Source: Cytophagaceae bacterium
GTDB taxonomy: Bacteria; Bacteroidota; Bacteroidia; Cytophagales; UBA9547
Assembly (NCBI GenBank): GCA_027488865.1
Contig: JAIYAU010000010.1
Coordinates: 17,346-81,345, forward strand
Length of the DNA: 64,000 bases
Direction of reading: 5' to 3'
Positions 53,066 to 62,486 of this stretch are shown piece by piece (positions within the stretch are counted from its first letter, which is position 1; each line of letters starts with the position of its first letter). A model generated the notes under the pieces. It was given only the letters and a program-made list of their open reading frames with translations, was not told where the DNA came from and did not search any database. The position numbers and the translations under genes are program-made.

Positions 53066-53470
53066 TCACTTCGTCCAATTAGCCATGTCCAAACCTATGA
53101 TTCGTTTAAAGTGGTCCGTATTGTTTGTTATTAGTTGGAGTTCACTGGTCATTGAAATTCCTGCGATCAAAGTATCTGTATGACCGATCTCCATTCCTTT
53201 ATTTCGAAGGTCAGCTTAAATAAATGCTGCTGTTTTCGCCATGCGCAAGGTCAACGGAATAACTTTGTTTAATTCTACAAACTCCTCAAATTTTGCTAAC
53301 TGTTTTCTTGCGTCCTTATAGAGGAGCCCATTAAGAATTTCATAGTAAGTAATGATGCTTAAACTTATATAACCATATTCCTTTAGGTGTTCCCCTACCT
53401 TTTCAATTACTTTAGTGTTGCCCCGTAAAAATTCCGAAAGAATATCAGTATCTAGCATTGATGGTTTCAT
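53066..53470 (-). pseudogene. VapC-type PIN toxin gene with in-frame stop
   Basis: The reading frame starts MLDTDILSEFLRG (first PIN Asp) and includes ITYYEILNG (Glu). It stops at a TAA after AKTAAFI (84 residues), then continues in the same frame for about 49 codons: ADLRNKGMEIGHTDTLIAG, NTDHFKRIIGLDMANWTK. The missing part holds two of the acidic residues (D in HTDT and NTD) that PIN nucleases need for Mg binding. The toxin is therefore probably inactive unless the stop is read through. It overlaps the antitoxin gene (ATGA junction, 53467-53470). Confidence 0.75.
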
Positions 53471-53712
53471 ATGTCCAAGTTTCGGTCAAAAAGCTTCGTC
53501 CTTGCTTTTTTTGTATGTTTGAGAAAGTCTGCATAATCTTTGTCACTCATGTCATCAAACGCACCACCATAAGAAAGAATTTTCTTCTTTGCGGCTTCTG
53601 TCTGTTTCGTTGCTGGTGTTAGTAAATGAACAAACTGATAAAGTTCTTCCAGCCGATTAATTGGAACATTTTTTAACTCTTTTATAATGGTGTTAAGTGT
53701 CAACATTGCCAT
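53467..53712 (-). CDS. VapB-type antitoxin
   Basis: An 81-residue protein starting MAMLTLNTIIKELKN and ending in a charged, poorly ordered C-terminus (KKARTKLFDRNLDI). It precedes the PIN toxin and shares a four-base ATGA overlap with it, so the pair is translationally coupled. It has a helical N-terminus with no clear ribbon-helix-helix or AbrB motif; the antitoxin role is inferred from the operon layout. With a disabled toxin it may still repress the operon. Confidence 0.55.
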   Translation of the reverse strand: MAMLTLNTIIKELKNVPINRLEELYQFVHLLTPATKQTEAAKKKILSYGGAFDDMSDKDYADFLKHTKKARTKLFDRNLDI

Positions 53713-54108
53713 AAGATTTTTTGTAAAAGGTAGTAAAAATTAGTCAATTAGAAGCTGTAGCTATGGTTTATGCGGATTGAAAATCTCACTTTATCTGGGC
53801 TTAACTTTTTAAATATTGAACAACTGGATACAATCGTTCATCATAATAGTATCGTTTTCTAATTTTAGAATCTACATCCCTCTTTACTATTCTCCTTTAA
53901 ATTTTTACTATTCACAAAAATCCGTGATACCTGCTGGAAAACGTTTTCTTACTTCTAAAACTTTCAAGTTTAACAACATAAAGTTTACTTCCTCCTTTAG
54001 GGGCAAAAAATTTCTTGGTAACGCCTGTTAACAGGATAAGATTTAATAATGAATGCTGCCCTAAACACCAAAAGCGAAATCTGGTTATGCTGAGTTCACC
54101 AAAAAACA
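53713..54108. other. Intergenic region with decayed T9SS-tail-like remnants
   Basis: No intact gene. On the minus strand around 53820-53885, a short frame reads RGM-stop-ILKLENDTIMMNDCIQ, resembling RGMYILKLEN of T9SS type A tails (as in the DUF285 protein, RGMYVLKSEN). About 53912-54109 reads as a frame ending KLYVVKLESFRSKKTFSSRY. Both look like pieces of type A tails that have decayed. Confidence 0.4.
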
Positions 54109-55008
54109 CTAACTAGGCGTAATTATCCCGTCCAAATTCGTTTTCAATTTCATGTTCACCAAAATGCGGTGTAACGTTTCAGCGGCAAGTCCATGCAACA
54201 CAAGCCTATATGCGGCGCTGTAGGTAGTTTCTGGTACCATGGGGTGCTTATTGTTTAGCAAGCCTAAATGTGCAGGCGCATTCAATATTTGGGAGGTATA
54301 TATGCCGATGGTTTCGTCAAGCTGCAAAGAATTTGATGCTCTTATAAAATCGTTTGAGGTCAGAAACAATTGGTAAAAAGGAGTAAAAAGCTCAATGGCC
54401 GATCTAAGATCTAATATGTTTGTCCACTTCTTTGGAAATTCGATATGGTCAAATTGATCGATGGTTATCATGCTTAGGTCTAAAACAGGCTTTCCTTTTA
54501 TGGTAATATTTTTTTCACGTAATTGTCCGTTCAGTTTGATGACAAAGTTGTAGAGATTAAGATCATGTTTTAAAAACAAGTCGTCATTTATATCCTCGAA
54601 ATTTTTCGGTTTCAGCGGATTTGTTTGGAGCTCTACCTGCTCAATGTTTTTGGAAATAAACTCCATGATTTCGCTTCCTACATGAAAATGTCTGAAGATT
54701 AACAGGTTGGCATCTGGACTTACAAAATTTCGCAAACCCCAAGCCAGAATCTTGTGCAGTATTTTTGAAGAATTGATCAGGTTAGGGAAGAAAAACTTAA
54801 AAATGTGAATGAAAAACATCGCAAATTTTGAGGTAATCTTGATGATTGGAAGCAAGTATTGAACCGACTTGGAGTTGTTGTCCCGCATCAAACTCCGCTT
54901 TGTTTTATCATTGATGGGGATGCTGTTATCCAAATACATCGCCAACCAAGGATTGGGGTCTCTTTCATCGTGATGCGCTATATCAACATTGAGGTCTTTA
55001 TGGTACAT
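54109..55008 (-). CDS. DUF6999-like protein, unknown function
   Basis: A 299-residue protein with a conserved N-terminus (DIAHHDERDPNPWLAMYLDNSIPINDKTK) and two His-rich spots (FRHFHVGSEIMEFI). A hydrophobic stretch (about residues 58-75, ITSKFAMFFIHIFKFFFPNL) may be a membrane-associated helix. I recall this family (DUF6999) next to ketosynthase and desaturase genes in Bacteroidota, but no activity is known. It lies 52 bp after the KASIII fusion gene, as the last gene of a three-gene lipid operon. It could be an accessory subunit. Confidence 0.55.
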   Translation of the reverse strand: MYHKDLNVDIAHHDERDPNPWLAMYLDNSIPINDKTKRSLMRDNNSKSVQYLLPIIKITSKFAMFFIHIFKFFFPNLINSSKILHKILAWGLRNFVSPDANLLIFRHFHVGSEIMEFISKNIEQVELQTNPLKPKNFEDINDDLFLKHDLNLYNFVIKLNGQLREKNITIKGKPVLDLSMITIDQFDHIEFPKKWTNILDLRSAIELFTPFYQLFLTSNDFIRASNSLQLDETIGIYTSQILNAPAHLGLLNNKHPMVPETTYSAAYRLVLHGLAAETLHRILVNMKLKTNLDGIITPS

Positions 55009-55060
55009 GATCTTTTATTTTAAGTTCGATTTTTATAAGTCTACTTACTACTGATAATTC

Positions 55061-56908
55061 TCAATAATTGCCTAATTCTTCCAATTGAAGTTTGTACAAC
55101 TTGGCCGTAATTTTGGCCGTTTTCACAATTCGTTTTGCCAAATCCATGTCTAATTTCGGATGGTTTAAAGCTTGTTCCAAATTTTTGAAATGGTTTTCAT
55201 CAGCCACACCATGATAAGTAAAAAAAGAAACCTGGTCAGCATTTAGATTTAGTTGATTTTTCATCAACCCGCCCCAATCTGCTGCCAATCGCTTGCCAAT
55301 TCCCTCAATGATAAACATTGAACCAAGCAAATCAATCGGGTTGGGTTTGCTCGCTTGCTGAAACATAAAAGAGGTGAGCGCCACACTCCCAATATTTTTT
55401 TCGCCACCTCTGATAATCCCAATGTCTTCCCCCAAATTTTCAAAATTCGTTTCAAGCACCTGATAATCTTTGTGTTCAGCAGCGGTGTGTTTTATAAAGG
55501 CAGATCGCAGCTCGAACAATTCGATATCGATATTTGATGCAGCTCTAGAAATCCACTGTGAACCATCAATTACTTGTTGGCGCAAATCAGTGAGCAACAG
55601 TTTATAGTCGGACAGACTCAATTGCCCATCGTGAATCTTCTTAACAATTGGCACCTTGTAAAGCTGCGTTTCAAAATCGACCCACACCTGTGTGAGTTGG
55701 CGTACCAACCATTCAGATGTTTCTGTTTTGTTCAATTTCAGTTCGGGTGACTCAATGGCATATTCAGTAGCTTTTTTCTTTTCTTCACTTTCTCCTTCCG
55801 CCGTCAATTGCATAAAGGAAGTGATGAACCGACCACTTTCTGGCACCATACAAAGAATAGTATCACCTACTTTCAGTTTGCCCGAATACATCAATTCCTC
55901 CAGCATGATATAAATAGAAGCAGCTCCAGTATTTCCTTTGGTCGATAAATTGCTGAACCACTTTTCGTTGGCAATTTCTCCACCACCTTTTTTCATCAAC
56001 TCCTTGATAGGCTCTTTGAAATATTCGGAGGAATAATGGCAACACAGCCAATCGACTTTTTCCACGTTTATTTTCTTTTGGTCGATTAGTTCGAAATAAT
56101 GTGCCACACCAGTTTTTACGACTTGGTCCAGCAAACGAATGTCTTGTTTCAAATTGATAGCGCCTGCCTTCGACGCCGATTCATAATCAGGATAATCGAG
56201 CCAAGTGGGTTCAATTTCATCTTTATTGTCGTTTTTGCCCGTGTACATACACAGCGGAAATTCGTTGGCATGCGATTTTACTTCGATCCAATCCACAGAT
56301 AGCGATAATCCTTTGGTCGATTTCTTGTTTTCCAATACCATGGCACCTGCGCCGTCTGACAACATCCAACGAAGAAATTCGGTGTCAAAAGGTACTTGTT
56401 TCATTCCTTGTGCATCAAACCGAGTGCTTTTAAAAAGTCTGCTGGAGAACTCGCTTGCCACACAAACAGCGTTGTCTTTATCGCCACATTTTATTTGAAG
56501 AAAGGCATTTTTAAGCGCCATCACCCCACTGGCACACACACTTTGAAAACTTGCTATTTCACAGTTTGAGAATTCTAATTCCCCGTGCACCATACTCGCA
56601 AAACCTGGCACTGGCAAGTCGCCCTGCGTGGTTCCTGTTGAAAGCAATTCGATGTCCTTATGTTTCAGATTACTTCTTTCAAGGGCATTTTCTACTGCCA
56701 AGGCCGCCATTTTTGCATTGGAAAACAGGCTTTTTTGTGTTTTGTCAATGGCATAAAACCTTGTTTTGATTCCGTTTTGCTCAAGGATTCTTTTTTTGAA
56801 ACTACTCGCCTTGCCATTTATTTCGCCCAAATAGGCCTCCATTTCATCATTAGAAATAGGTTCGTTTGGAAGAAAAGCACCTAAGGACGTGATATATACT
56901 TTGTTCAT
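55061..56908 (-). CDS. Ketosynthase III fused to heme-oxygenase-like diiron domain
   Basis: A 615-residue bipartite enzyme from the start chosen here. Residues 1-360 are a FabH-like ketosynthase: C125 in FQSVCASG, H291 in LCCHYSSEYF and N326 in KGNTGAAS, the full Cys-His-Asn triad. Residues about 395-615 are heme-oxygenase-like: a possible diiron ligand set is E478, H479 and D481 (AAEHKDY), E535 (FIIEGIGK) and H566-x3-D570-x2-H573 (THYHGVADENH-type). Such HO-like diiron oxidases decarboxylate or hydroxylate lipids. The two domains would condense an acyl-CoA/ACP and then oxidise its product. A longer in-frame start at 56944 is rejected as the Met at 56908 begins the KAS fold. Confidence 0.75.
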   Translation of the reverse strand: MNKVYITSLGAFLPNEPISNDEMEAYLGEINGKASSFKKRILEQNGIKTRFYAIDKTQKSLFSNAKMAALAVENALERSNLKHKDIELLSTGTTQGDLPVPGFASMVHGELEFSNCEIASFQSVCASGVMALKNAFLQIKCGDKDNAVCVASEFSSRLFKSTRFDAQGMKQVPFDTEFLRWMLSDGAGAMVLENKKSTKGLSLSVDWIEVKSHANEFPLCMYTGKNDNKDEIEPTWLDYPDYESASKAGAINLKQDIRLLDQVVKTGVAHYFELIDQKKINVEKVDWLCCHYSSEYFKEPIKELMKKGGGEIANEKWFSNLSTKGNTGAASIYIMLEELMYSGKLKVGDTILCMVPESGRFITSFMQLTAEGESEEKKKATEYAIESPELKLNKTETSEWLVRQLTQVWVDFETQLYKVPIVKKIHDGQLSLSDYKLLLTDLRQQVIDGSQWISRAASNIDIELFELRSAFIKHTAAEHKDYQVLETNFENLGEDIGIIRGGEKNIGSVALTSFMFQQASKPNPIDLLGSMFIIEGIGKRLAADWGGLMKNQLNLNADQVSFFTYHGVADENHFKNLEQALNHPKLDMDLAKRIVKTAKITAKLYKLQLEELGNY

Positions 56909-57639
56909 AAAGAATTGTTCTTTTTGTTTGACGACATCAACCAATCAAAAAAATGAGTCGCGAAACCATAGTTCTGGGTATTTCTAAAATGATGTTGTGA
57001 ATGGCGTGTTCCAAATAGCTGCCAGCTTGCGCCAGTGCCATGGCCAAAACGATAGTTGCAATGACCTGCGAAATTCAACAAGATACTTGCCAAGGGATAT
57101 AGAAAAATAGCCATGGCCGAAAAGTTAAAAACTGGACAAATCGTAATGGGGACGCCGCTCAACAACAGTGCCTCCAACCAATGGAAACTATACACCGAAT
57201 AGATGGTTGGAATTTTAGATTGATGGTGAATCTTGTGTACTCGCCTGTAGAAAAATGGAAAGTGCATGATGCGATGAATTATGTAGAAATACACCTCGTT
57301 CCATAGTGTAAGAAAGAATACGCCCATTAAAACATTTAAAAAAGTATCTGGAAGCAACTTTATGATTCCCATCCGAATCAAATACACAATGGCAATTCCC
57401 GAAAAGCCAAAAACGAAAATGGACTTGATAGAATGTTTTATTTCAAAACCAATGTTTTTGTTTGGAGTCGTATTCGGCACAATTTGGCTCACCCATCCTT
57501 TTGTCTGTAGCCATTTGCAAACAGCCAAAAACACGGCACCAACCACAAAATAGAGCCCCAAGAAATATACAAAAGTAGCCAGATATACCTGACCATAAGT
57601 AGCTTGTTCAAGAAAAAAATGTGTGAGCGTTTGTATCAT
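56905..57639 (-). CDS. Fatty acid hydroxylase / sterol desaturase superfamily
   Basis: A 244-residue integral membrane enzyme with the eight-His-type diiron motif: H122xxxH126 (HRIMH), H135xxHH (HKIHH), H193 (AGHCNY), and H213xxHH (HSQHH). Membrane helices are at about residues 18-40, 72-90, 100-120 and 165-190. The family hydroxylates or desaturates acyl chains, aldehydes or sterols using O2. It overlaps the ketosynthase fusion gene by four bases (ATGA), so translation is coupled. It opens the operon, and no clear -7 promoter box lies upstream. Confidence 0.85.
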   Translation of the reverse strand: MIQTLTHFFLEQATYGQVYLATFVYFLGLYFVVGAVFLAVCKWLQTKGWVSQIVPNTTPNKNIGFEIKHSIKSIFVFGFSGIAIVYLIRMGIIKLLPDTFLNVLMGVFFLTLWNEVYFYIIHRIMHFPFFYRRVHKIHHQSKIPTIYSVYSFHWLEALLLSGVPITICPVFNFSAMAIFLYPLASILLNFAGHCNYRFGHGTGASWQLFGTRHSQHHFRNTQNYGFATHFFDWLMSSNKKNNSL

Positions 57640-57760
57640 TTAAATTGGATATAAAAAAGTAGATAGTGTCGTTTCTTACAATGTAAAATTAAACATTCTC
57701 TAGATTTTTCAACAATGCTTCGAATGGGATGAAGCCTTGGAAATAGATTCGAATGTTAGC

Positions 57761-60268
57761 TTATTCTTTGACTACTTTGAAGGTTTGCTGAGCGATTTTG
57801 ATCAAATAAATACCTTTATTAAGCTCAGAAATATCCACCTGATTATCAACAATATTTTTGGTTATAATTTTGACCCCGAGTGAGCTATACACATCTGCTG
57901 TTTTATTATCGGTGTTTACCTTTAAAATACCCAAGGTGGGATTTGGAAACATAAAGTTACCCTCCTCAAAAGGTATATCCTTCACATTTAAAATATTTGG
58001 ACCGAGCCAGATTTTGTATACCACGTTATTATCCAATGTGAGGCTATTGAACACAAATGGGTTAGCAATAAATAGAAAAGCTTTATCCAAAACAATAGTA
58101 ATATTTGTATTCATACCCTTTAGTTCAATAATTCCATTGTTTCCAAAAGAAGAATCTTTAGTTAAATCACTATTTAATCTATACACCAGCGTGCTACCTA
58201 AAGGGTAAATGGCGTTTTTAGAAACGGTTAATAAATATTTGCCATCTGCTTGTTTCTCCATTAACTTAGTTGGTATAGGGCTATATGTTTGGTAATGCCT
58301 CAAATCGATAAATGGAACCCCTTTATTAGGATTTGTAATGTTTGAACCGGCTGAGGCTAAGTCATTACCAAAGGCATCTATTTTCTTAAGAACATGTGTG
58401 CTGTCATTCAAATTTTTTATTAATATTGGATTCTCTTCGTTATTGCTTATTAAACGATATCCTTCATCCACAATTTTTCCATTTACTCCAAAACTGGTTA
58501 CTGGAATACCATTTAAATTGAAAGCATATCGATTGCCTTGATGACCAAAAACAAGTAGCCTGTCCAAGGTGGTATTTACAATACAATCATAGATAGCATT
58601 GCTGGTATTAACATCTAATGGATCTAAACTGATGCGTCCATTAACCCCAAAACCAAGGTCGAGCTCTCCTGTAATGTAGTTAAATGCGTAAATGAAGTTT
58701 TTAATAGACACCAAAACGTAATTGTTCTTGAAGGCATTGATCTGGAAGCCATTGCCAATCTGAGTATCAAACAATACATTCAAATTATTTTTGTTTGGTA
58801 TATTATACTCAACGAATTGGTTAGAGACAATATTATACTTAAAGCTAATGGAATCGTTTAGGTAAATAATATCGTCACCGTTTTGAAACAAATACAATCT
58901 TTTTGTTCGTTTTAGATTGTAAATCGATGAAAAAGGGAACGAAACATTTCCATCAAAATCAAGAAGGTAGGGTTTGCAATATTTGGAATAGCTACTATTG
59001 GAGTTGACCAAAAAGGCGTTAGGCAATTTAATGGTTTGGGCTATTATATCTTGATCAAAAAACGGAATGATCTCCGCTTCACTTGTAGTCCCAAAAGTTG
59101 AATCTGGAACCCCGTCAATCAATTTTTGAATTTTTATTTTCCTGGAAGGCGCCCTACCCTTTAAGGTCCATACGGTATCCTGATCATTACAAAGGCCTGT
59201 GTATATACCGTAAGATATATCTGGAGTATCAAATTTATTATTGTAATACAACCAACCACCGCTATAATAATTTTTAAAGTAAAATGTGGATGGGTTTACA
59301 ATTATATAGTCGTAAAAAATATTATTGTAAAACCGGTTAATGTTTGGAATTTCATTTATCGCAGAAATTGTCTTAGAAGAGGTGTTTAAGGTAAATATAA
59401 AAGTTTTTCTGTAGTTTGATAAAACAAGAAATGTAAGAGTACTGTCATTGACTTGTTTGAATCCACTAATGCAGTTTTTAAAATTATGATCTATACCAAT
59501 CTGAGTATTTAAGTCGACTGAGACATTAAAATCATAGTTGGCAAATTGATTGTCTAAAGAACCGTTGGCATTAACTTTTTGGACAATAAGCATTTGATTG
59601 TTCAAACTAAACAACAAATACTTGTTTTCTTGAACCAACTCTGATATACCTATCACATTTTTAATAGCGCAGTTAAAGCTTTTATCTAGACCGCCGTTAT
59701 TATCAACCCTATAAACACCATCTGGGGTTGATACCATTGTTTTGGAATCCTTTGTAAAAATGGAGGCTAAAGTGTAATTGAGTATAAGTGGCTTTGTGAA
59801 GAAACTAAAAGGAACAAGCACTTTACCAAACTTGTCCAATTTAAATACACTAGTGCCAATATTTGAACCTAAATTTGATACATAATAGTAACTGTTTACA
59901 ATAAAAAGATTGCCCATTGGGTCTTCAAACATATTATCTATTCCCATATACATATTAGTGCCACCACCTAAAACAGAAGTGCCATTCTCTCCAAAAGTGC
60001 TGTCCACCTTGCCATTACTTAAAATTTTGGTTATGTTTATATTAAAACTACCTCCCCCAGGAGAAATATAGTTCACTGAAAATAAACTACCATTTTTTTG
60101 CCTAAAGAGCTTATTTGGAAATTGGAAACGATCAGCAAAATTGGGATCCGACATGTCTTTAGAGAAAACACCATTGTTTGCAAATGTCGAATCTAGGGTG
60201 CCAGGTGGTTGAGCAAAAACAACAAAAAACGAAATAATAAGAAAAATCAGGAGGTTGAATTTTAACAT
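57761..60268 (-). CDS. Delta-60 repeat protein, T9SS type A cargo
   Basis: An 835-residue secreted protein: signal peptide (to about residue 19, FVVFAQ), and delta-60 repeat signatures such as LDSTFANNGVFSKDM, KVDSTFGENGTSVLGG and LDNQFANYDF, with similar units along the sequence, forming a likely beta-propeller. A type A sorting tail begins MFPNPTLG and ends QQTFKVVKE. No enzymatic motif is visible. Such proteins are surface-exposed; the ligand is unknown. It is monocistronic, since the previous operon ends in the same direction. Confidence 0.85.
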   Translation of the reverse strand: MLKFNLLIFLIISFFVVFAQPPGTLDSTFANNGVFSKDMSDPNFADRFQFPNKLFRQKNGSLFSVNYISPGGGSFNINITKILSNGKVDSTFGENGTSVLGGGTNMYMGIDNMFEDPMGNLFIVNSYYYVSNLGSNIGTSVFKLDKFGKVLVPFSFFTKPLILNYTLASIFTKDSKTMVSTPDGVYRVDNNGGLDKSFNCAIKNVIGISELVQENKYLLFSLNNQMLIVQKVNANGSLDNQFANYDFNVSVDLNTQIGIDHNFKNCISGFKQVNDSTLTFLVLSNYRKTFIFTLNTSSKTISAINEIPNINRFYNNIFYDYIIVNPSTFYFKNYYSGGWLYYNNKFDTPDISYGIYTGLCNDQDTVWTLKGRAPSRKIKIQKLIDGVPDSTFGTTSEAEIIPFFDQDIIAQTIKLPNAFLVNSNSSYSKYCKPYLLDFDGNVSFPFSSIYNLKRTKRLYLFQNGDDIIYLNDSISFKYNIVSNQFVEYNIPNKNNLNVLFDTQIGNGFQINAFKNNYVLVSIKNFIYAFNYITGELDLGFGVNGRISLDPLDVNTSNAIYDCIVNTTLDRLLVFGHQGNRYAFNLNGIPVTSFGVNGKIVDEGYRLISNNEENPILIKNLNDSTHVLKKIDAFGNDLASAGSNITNPNKGVPFIDLRHYQTYSPIPTKLMEKQADGKYLLTVSKNAIYPLGSTLVYRLNSDLTKDSSFGNNGIIELKGMNTNITIVLDKAFLFIANPFVFNSLTLDNNVVYKIWLGPNILNVKDIPFEEGNFMFPNPTLGILKVNTDNKTADVYSSLGVKIITKNIVDNQVDISELNKGIYLIKIAQQTFKVVKE

Positions 60269-60784
60269 GATAATAAATATTGGTTATTGGGTAAATATAA
60301 TAATGCTCGTTCTGTTTTCAAAATTTTATTCCATAGATCGTTGTCAATAACCGAATTTTTAGGCTGACGAATTTTTGATGATGATTTATCAAAAGATATT
60401 GTGTCTAAAAAACCAGTTTACACAATTTAGTTTGTAGTCCTAATGTCGTTTAGATCAACCGGGTAAATTTAAAAAAATAACCTTACACAGTTTATTGAAT
60501 AGACACATGATTTTTTTTCTTAAGGTAGGTGAGATAAGGATTGAGTGAAACTAGTTTAATAGAAAACCATGGCTGGGGTAATAGATTTATAAGATTAGAA
60601 TAACAAACTGCTAACAATGTGTTATTTTCATGGAAAGGTTCGATGTTGGAGGACAGTTAAATGGTTAAAACCTGCAACGAAAAGCAACACAAACGATAGC
60701 AAACATTTTAAAAATAATGACTTTGATTATTTTTGACATACCAAATTATCCATTACATCATTCTTACCAAAAAATTTTTGTAAA
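60269..60784. other. Intergenic region, candidate left edge of the cassette array
   Basis: No gene. A TATTTTTG -7 box lies at 60728-60735, before the lipoprotein gene at 60785. The stretch around 60601-60700 (AACAAACTGCTAACAATGTG) resembles boundaries of small-gene cassettes seen in other Bacteroidota, but this is only a suggestion. No repeat copy is visible here. Confidence 0.35.
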
Positions 60785-61402
60785 ATGCCGAAACTACTAT
60801 TGACACTTTTATTTGGAATTTTAATATTTGGCTGTAATACTGCAACAGAGAAAAAAAATCCTGAATTCAAACCAGTCTTGACAATCGAAAAGCCAACTAA
60901 AAAAGCAGTTGACTTCGACTTTGACAAATTCAAAATTTCAAAAGGCAGACTCAGTGATATTGAAATTGGAATGAACATAAAAGAAGCCGAAAGTAAATTT
61001 AATGGACTAGTTAAAAAAGATGGTTTGTCTGGAAATTTTGGATTTGGTCCTTATGACAGTCCAGCATACTTGTATTGTTCGGGTGACGAATTAATGTTTG
61101 CACTTATACCAAGACTTAACACCGATACTTTGATGTTTATAATTGCAGCAGGTAAACAATTTAAAACGACCAATGGACTTAGCCCAAACTCAACCATAGG
61201 GGAGTTAATTGAAAAATATAATGACTTGACGGTTCAACAGGACTTATTGAATGGTTGGGAATATTTTCATGACAAAGTAAATGAATTGGACTTTGTATTT
61301 ATGACAGACGAGAAAACAAAAATTGGAGAGTATACTGAATTAGAAGTTCCTTCAAAACCAAAACGTCTGGAGATTAAAGCGGACTGGATAATAATTCGTT
61401 GA
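60785..61402 (+). CDS. Lipoprotein, unknown function (first cassette gene)
   Basis: A 205-residue protein with a type II signal peptide (LLLTLLFGILIFG-C17). After the acceptor Cys it has a K-rich linker, then a soluble domain (about 50-205) containing KEAESKFNGLV and a C-terminal RLEIKADWIIIR. No domain is recognised. It lies at the 5' end of a series of small genes, each followed by the same repeat; its repeat starts 92 bases after the stop. Probably cell-envelope located. Confidence 0.55.
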   Translation: MPKLLLTLLFGILIFGCNTATEKKNPEFKPVLTIEKPTKKAVDFDFDKFKISKGRLSDIEIGMNIKEAESKFNGLVKKDGLSGNFGFGPYDSPAYLYCSGDELMFALIPRLNTDTLMFIIAAGKQFKTTNGLSPNSTIGELIEKYNDLTVQQDLLNGWEYFHDKVNELDFVFMTDEKTKIGEYTELEVPSKPKRLEIKADWIIIR

Positions 61403-61494
61403 AAATAGGTAGAAGTTTTCCTCATTTCGCTCTCTATATCGCATGAGGCCAAGGATATCTAAATTTGGCAACCGGCCAAATTGATGGATTTTAT

Positions 61495-61700
61495 CTGGTG
61501 CGGTAGTTCACTTCCGTACCCAAAACATAGTAGGAACGTTGTCCGAAAGTTGCAGTCCAATACGCTTGAAACATCCATTGATACATTTGGAATGTTGATT
61601 AATTATGCAGATTTTTGTTAAGGGCAGGTAAAGTTGTTGGTGACACCCCGTTAGTGAAATAAGACTTCAGAATGACTTGTGGGGCTAAATACCAACAACA
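61495..61700 (+). repeat. ~210-bp cassette-type repeat, copy R2
   Basis: Begins CTGGTGCGGTAGTTCACTTCCG, contains the shared block ACCCAAAACATAGTAGGAAC and the shared 3' part (CAGATTTTTGTTAAGGG, AATAAGACTTCAGAATGAC, ACTTGTGGGGCTAAAT). It has the same orientation as the genes on both sides. The arms near the start, GGTAGT...ACTTCC, form a partial hairpin with one mismatch, perfect in copy R3. Confidence 0.85.
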
Positions 61701-61721
61701 GCAGGAAAATAAAAGACATAA

Positions 61722-62222
61722 ATGGAAACTAAAGAAAAAATTAATTTTAGACTTTTTTTATATACAGTTTTAGTATTAATTACTTTTAGTATTTTTTTAA
61801 TACTAATTTATCCTACTAATCAATTCAAATTAACAAGGTATTCAAGATTTTATAATGCCAAGGCGTTACAGGGAATTGTGTCGGTAAAAAAAACAGATTT
61901 TGGAACAGTACTTGATAGTACTACATATGTGTTGTATAAAATAGACAATTTTTATTACCAACTTAAATTGGACGAAAAACAACGTAAAAACTATAAGGTT
62001 GGGGATTTCGCTGAGATTAGATATATTAAAGATAAACTCAATGTAGATGCTGTAGTATTTGATTGGTACTTTATTGGTATATTTTTATTTGGACCAATTT
62101 TTTCCTACAGTATATTGGTTTTTCCTGTTTTGCTTCTTCTTTTTATAACAATTCAATTTATACGAAGGGTAGACATATCAAAATATTTTGGCTCCAGAAT
62201 GGTTAAGAGTGTGTCATATTGA
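61722..62222 (+). CDS. Small membrane protein, unknown function (second cassette gene)
   Basis: A 166-residue protein with two membrane helices (about residues 10-30 and 110-138), separated by a charged, beta-rich central part (FGTVLDSTTYVLYKIDNFYYQLKLDEKQRKNYKVGDFAEIRY), much like DUF3592-type proteins. I do not recognise a named function. It begins 21 bases after repeat R2 ends and stops 8 bases before repeat R3, both in the same direction. No partner gene is evident. Confidence 0.5.
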   Translation: METKEKINFRLFLYTVLVLITFSIFLILIYPTNQFKLTRYSRFYNAKALQGIVSVKKTDFGTVLDSTTYVLYKIDNFYYQLKLDEKQRKNYKVGDFAEIRYIKDKLNVDAVVFDWYFIGIFLFGPIFSYSILVFPVLLLLFITIQFIRRVDISKYFGSRMVKSVSY

Positions 62223-62230
62223 ACACTCCT

Positions 62231-62440
62231 CTGGTGCGGAAGTTCACTTCCGTACCCAAAACATAGTAGGAACTTTGTTCCGGGAGTTGCAGTCCAATAC
62301 GTTTGAAACATCCGTTGATGCATTTGGAATGTTGGTTCATTAGACAGATTTTTGTTAAGGGAGGAGAAGTTGTTGGTGATGCCCTGTTAGTGTAATAAGA
62401 CTTCAGAATGACTTGTGGGGTTAAATTCCAATGGCGGCAG
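62231..62440 (+). repeat. ~210-bp cassette-type repeat, copy R3
   Basis: It has the complete CTGGTGCGGAAGTTCACTTC start, with a perfect 7-bp stem CGGAAGT/ACTTCCG around TC, then the shared block ACCCAAAACATAGTAGGAAC and the shared 3' part. It starts 8 bases after the stop of the second cassette gene. It is highly similar to R2 along its length. Confidence 0.85.
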
Positions 62441-62486
62441 AAAAACGGCGGAGAGAACTAAAAATGAAAACATCAAAACGTATTAA

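Noticed and set aside
61495..62440. Canonical integron attC sites
   Set aside because: I searched for GTTRRRY/RYYYAAC cores at the repeat edges and found only approximate matches. The repeats are therefore called cassette-type, not attC.
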